A stretch of DNA of 64,000 nucleotides from Prochlorococcus sp. AG-347-I04 (GTDB taxonomy: Bacteria; Cyanobacteriota; Cyanobacteriia; PCC-6307; Cyanobiaceae). Positions 63,841-64,000 of this stretch are shown here, piece by piece (position 1 is the stretch's first letter; every line of letters begins with the position of its first letter). A model generated the notes under the pieces. It was not told the DNA's origin. It made no database searches and was given only the letters and a program-made list of their open reading frames with translations. The position numbers were made by a program, and so were the translations under genes. The stretch covers positions 62,001 to 126,000 of the forward strand of contig QCBL01000003.1 of assembly GCA_003281625.1 (NCBI GenBank). Direction: 5' to 3'.

Positions 63841-63920
63841 TAAAACTTTTTACTAGCAAAGTTCTTACGAATGATACTGTGCAGAACATATTTAACAAGT
63901 TAAATTGCATAAAACACTTG

Positions 63921-63981
63921 AAATTATGAAATAAAATTTTTATTCATAATCTTTAAAATTACAAAATGTATTTCATAATTT
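63921..63981. repeat. 11-bp inverted repeat AAATTATGAAA ... TTTCATAATTT
   Basis: Perfect arms at 63921-63931 and 63971-63981 with an extra TTCATAAT between. Confidence 0.4.
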
Positions 63982-64000
63982 AGCGATACACCTATAAAAA

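Overview
AT-rich 64 kb chromosomal window whose gene content and order look like a high-light Prochlorococcus (picocyanobacterium). This taxonomic call is inference from recognised proteins such as ChlH, AcsF, DUF3038/DUF4335, Ycf20, CGLD27 and small Prochlorococcus-type ORFs. Most of it is core metabolism: cobN-ilvE-metH, pheT, rpmG-rpsR, metG, clpS, peroxiredoxin, tldD/pmbA-fmt, mfd, dapB, chlH, folP-tpiA, carB, rsfS and an ABC-2 exporter. There are two CAT-anticodon tRNAs (elongator-type and initiator). No CRISPR array, prophage or transposase was recognised. The observations most worth following up are: (1) an FtsH-family protein with an intact AAA+ module, NEVGR in place of the HEAGH zinc site, and only one N-terminal TM (apparent pseudoprotease); (2) 12-bp-phased AGACT/AGTCT half-sites around a ribbon-helix-helix + J-domain fusion protein; (3) three AAGTGTNNCACTW palindromes flanking a second small RHH gene; (4) two RNase II/R-family proteins, one with catalytic residues but no RNA-binding domains and the other with RNA-binding domains but a degenerate RNB centre; (5) a DUF3038 gene with no ATG/GTG/TTG available for its full length; (6) an 18.6-22.6 kb islet of tiny ORFs and possible structured RNA.
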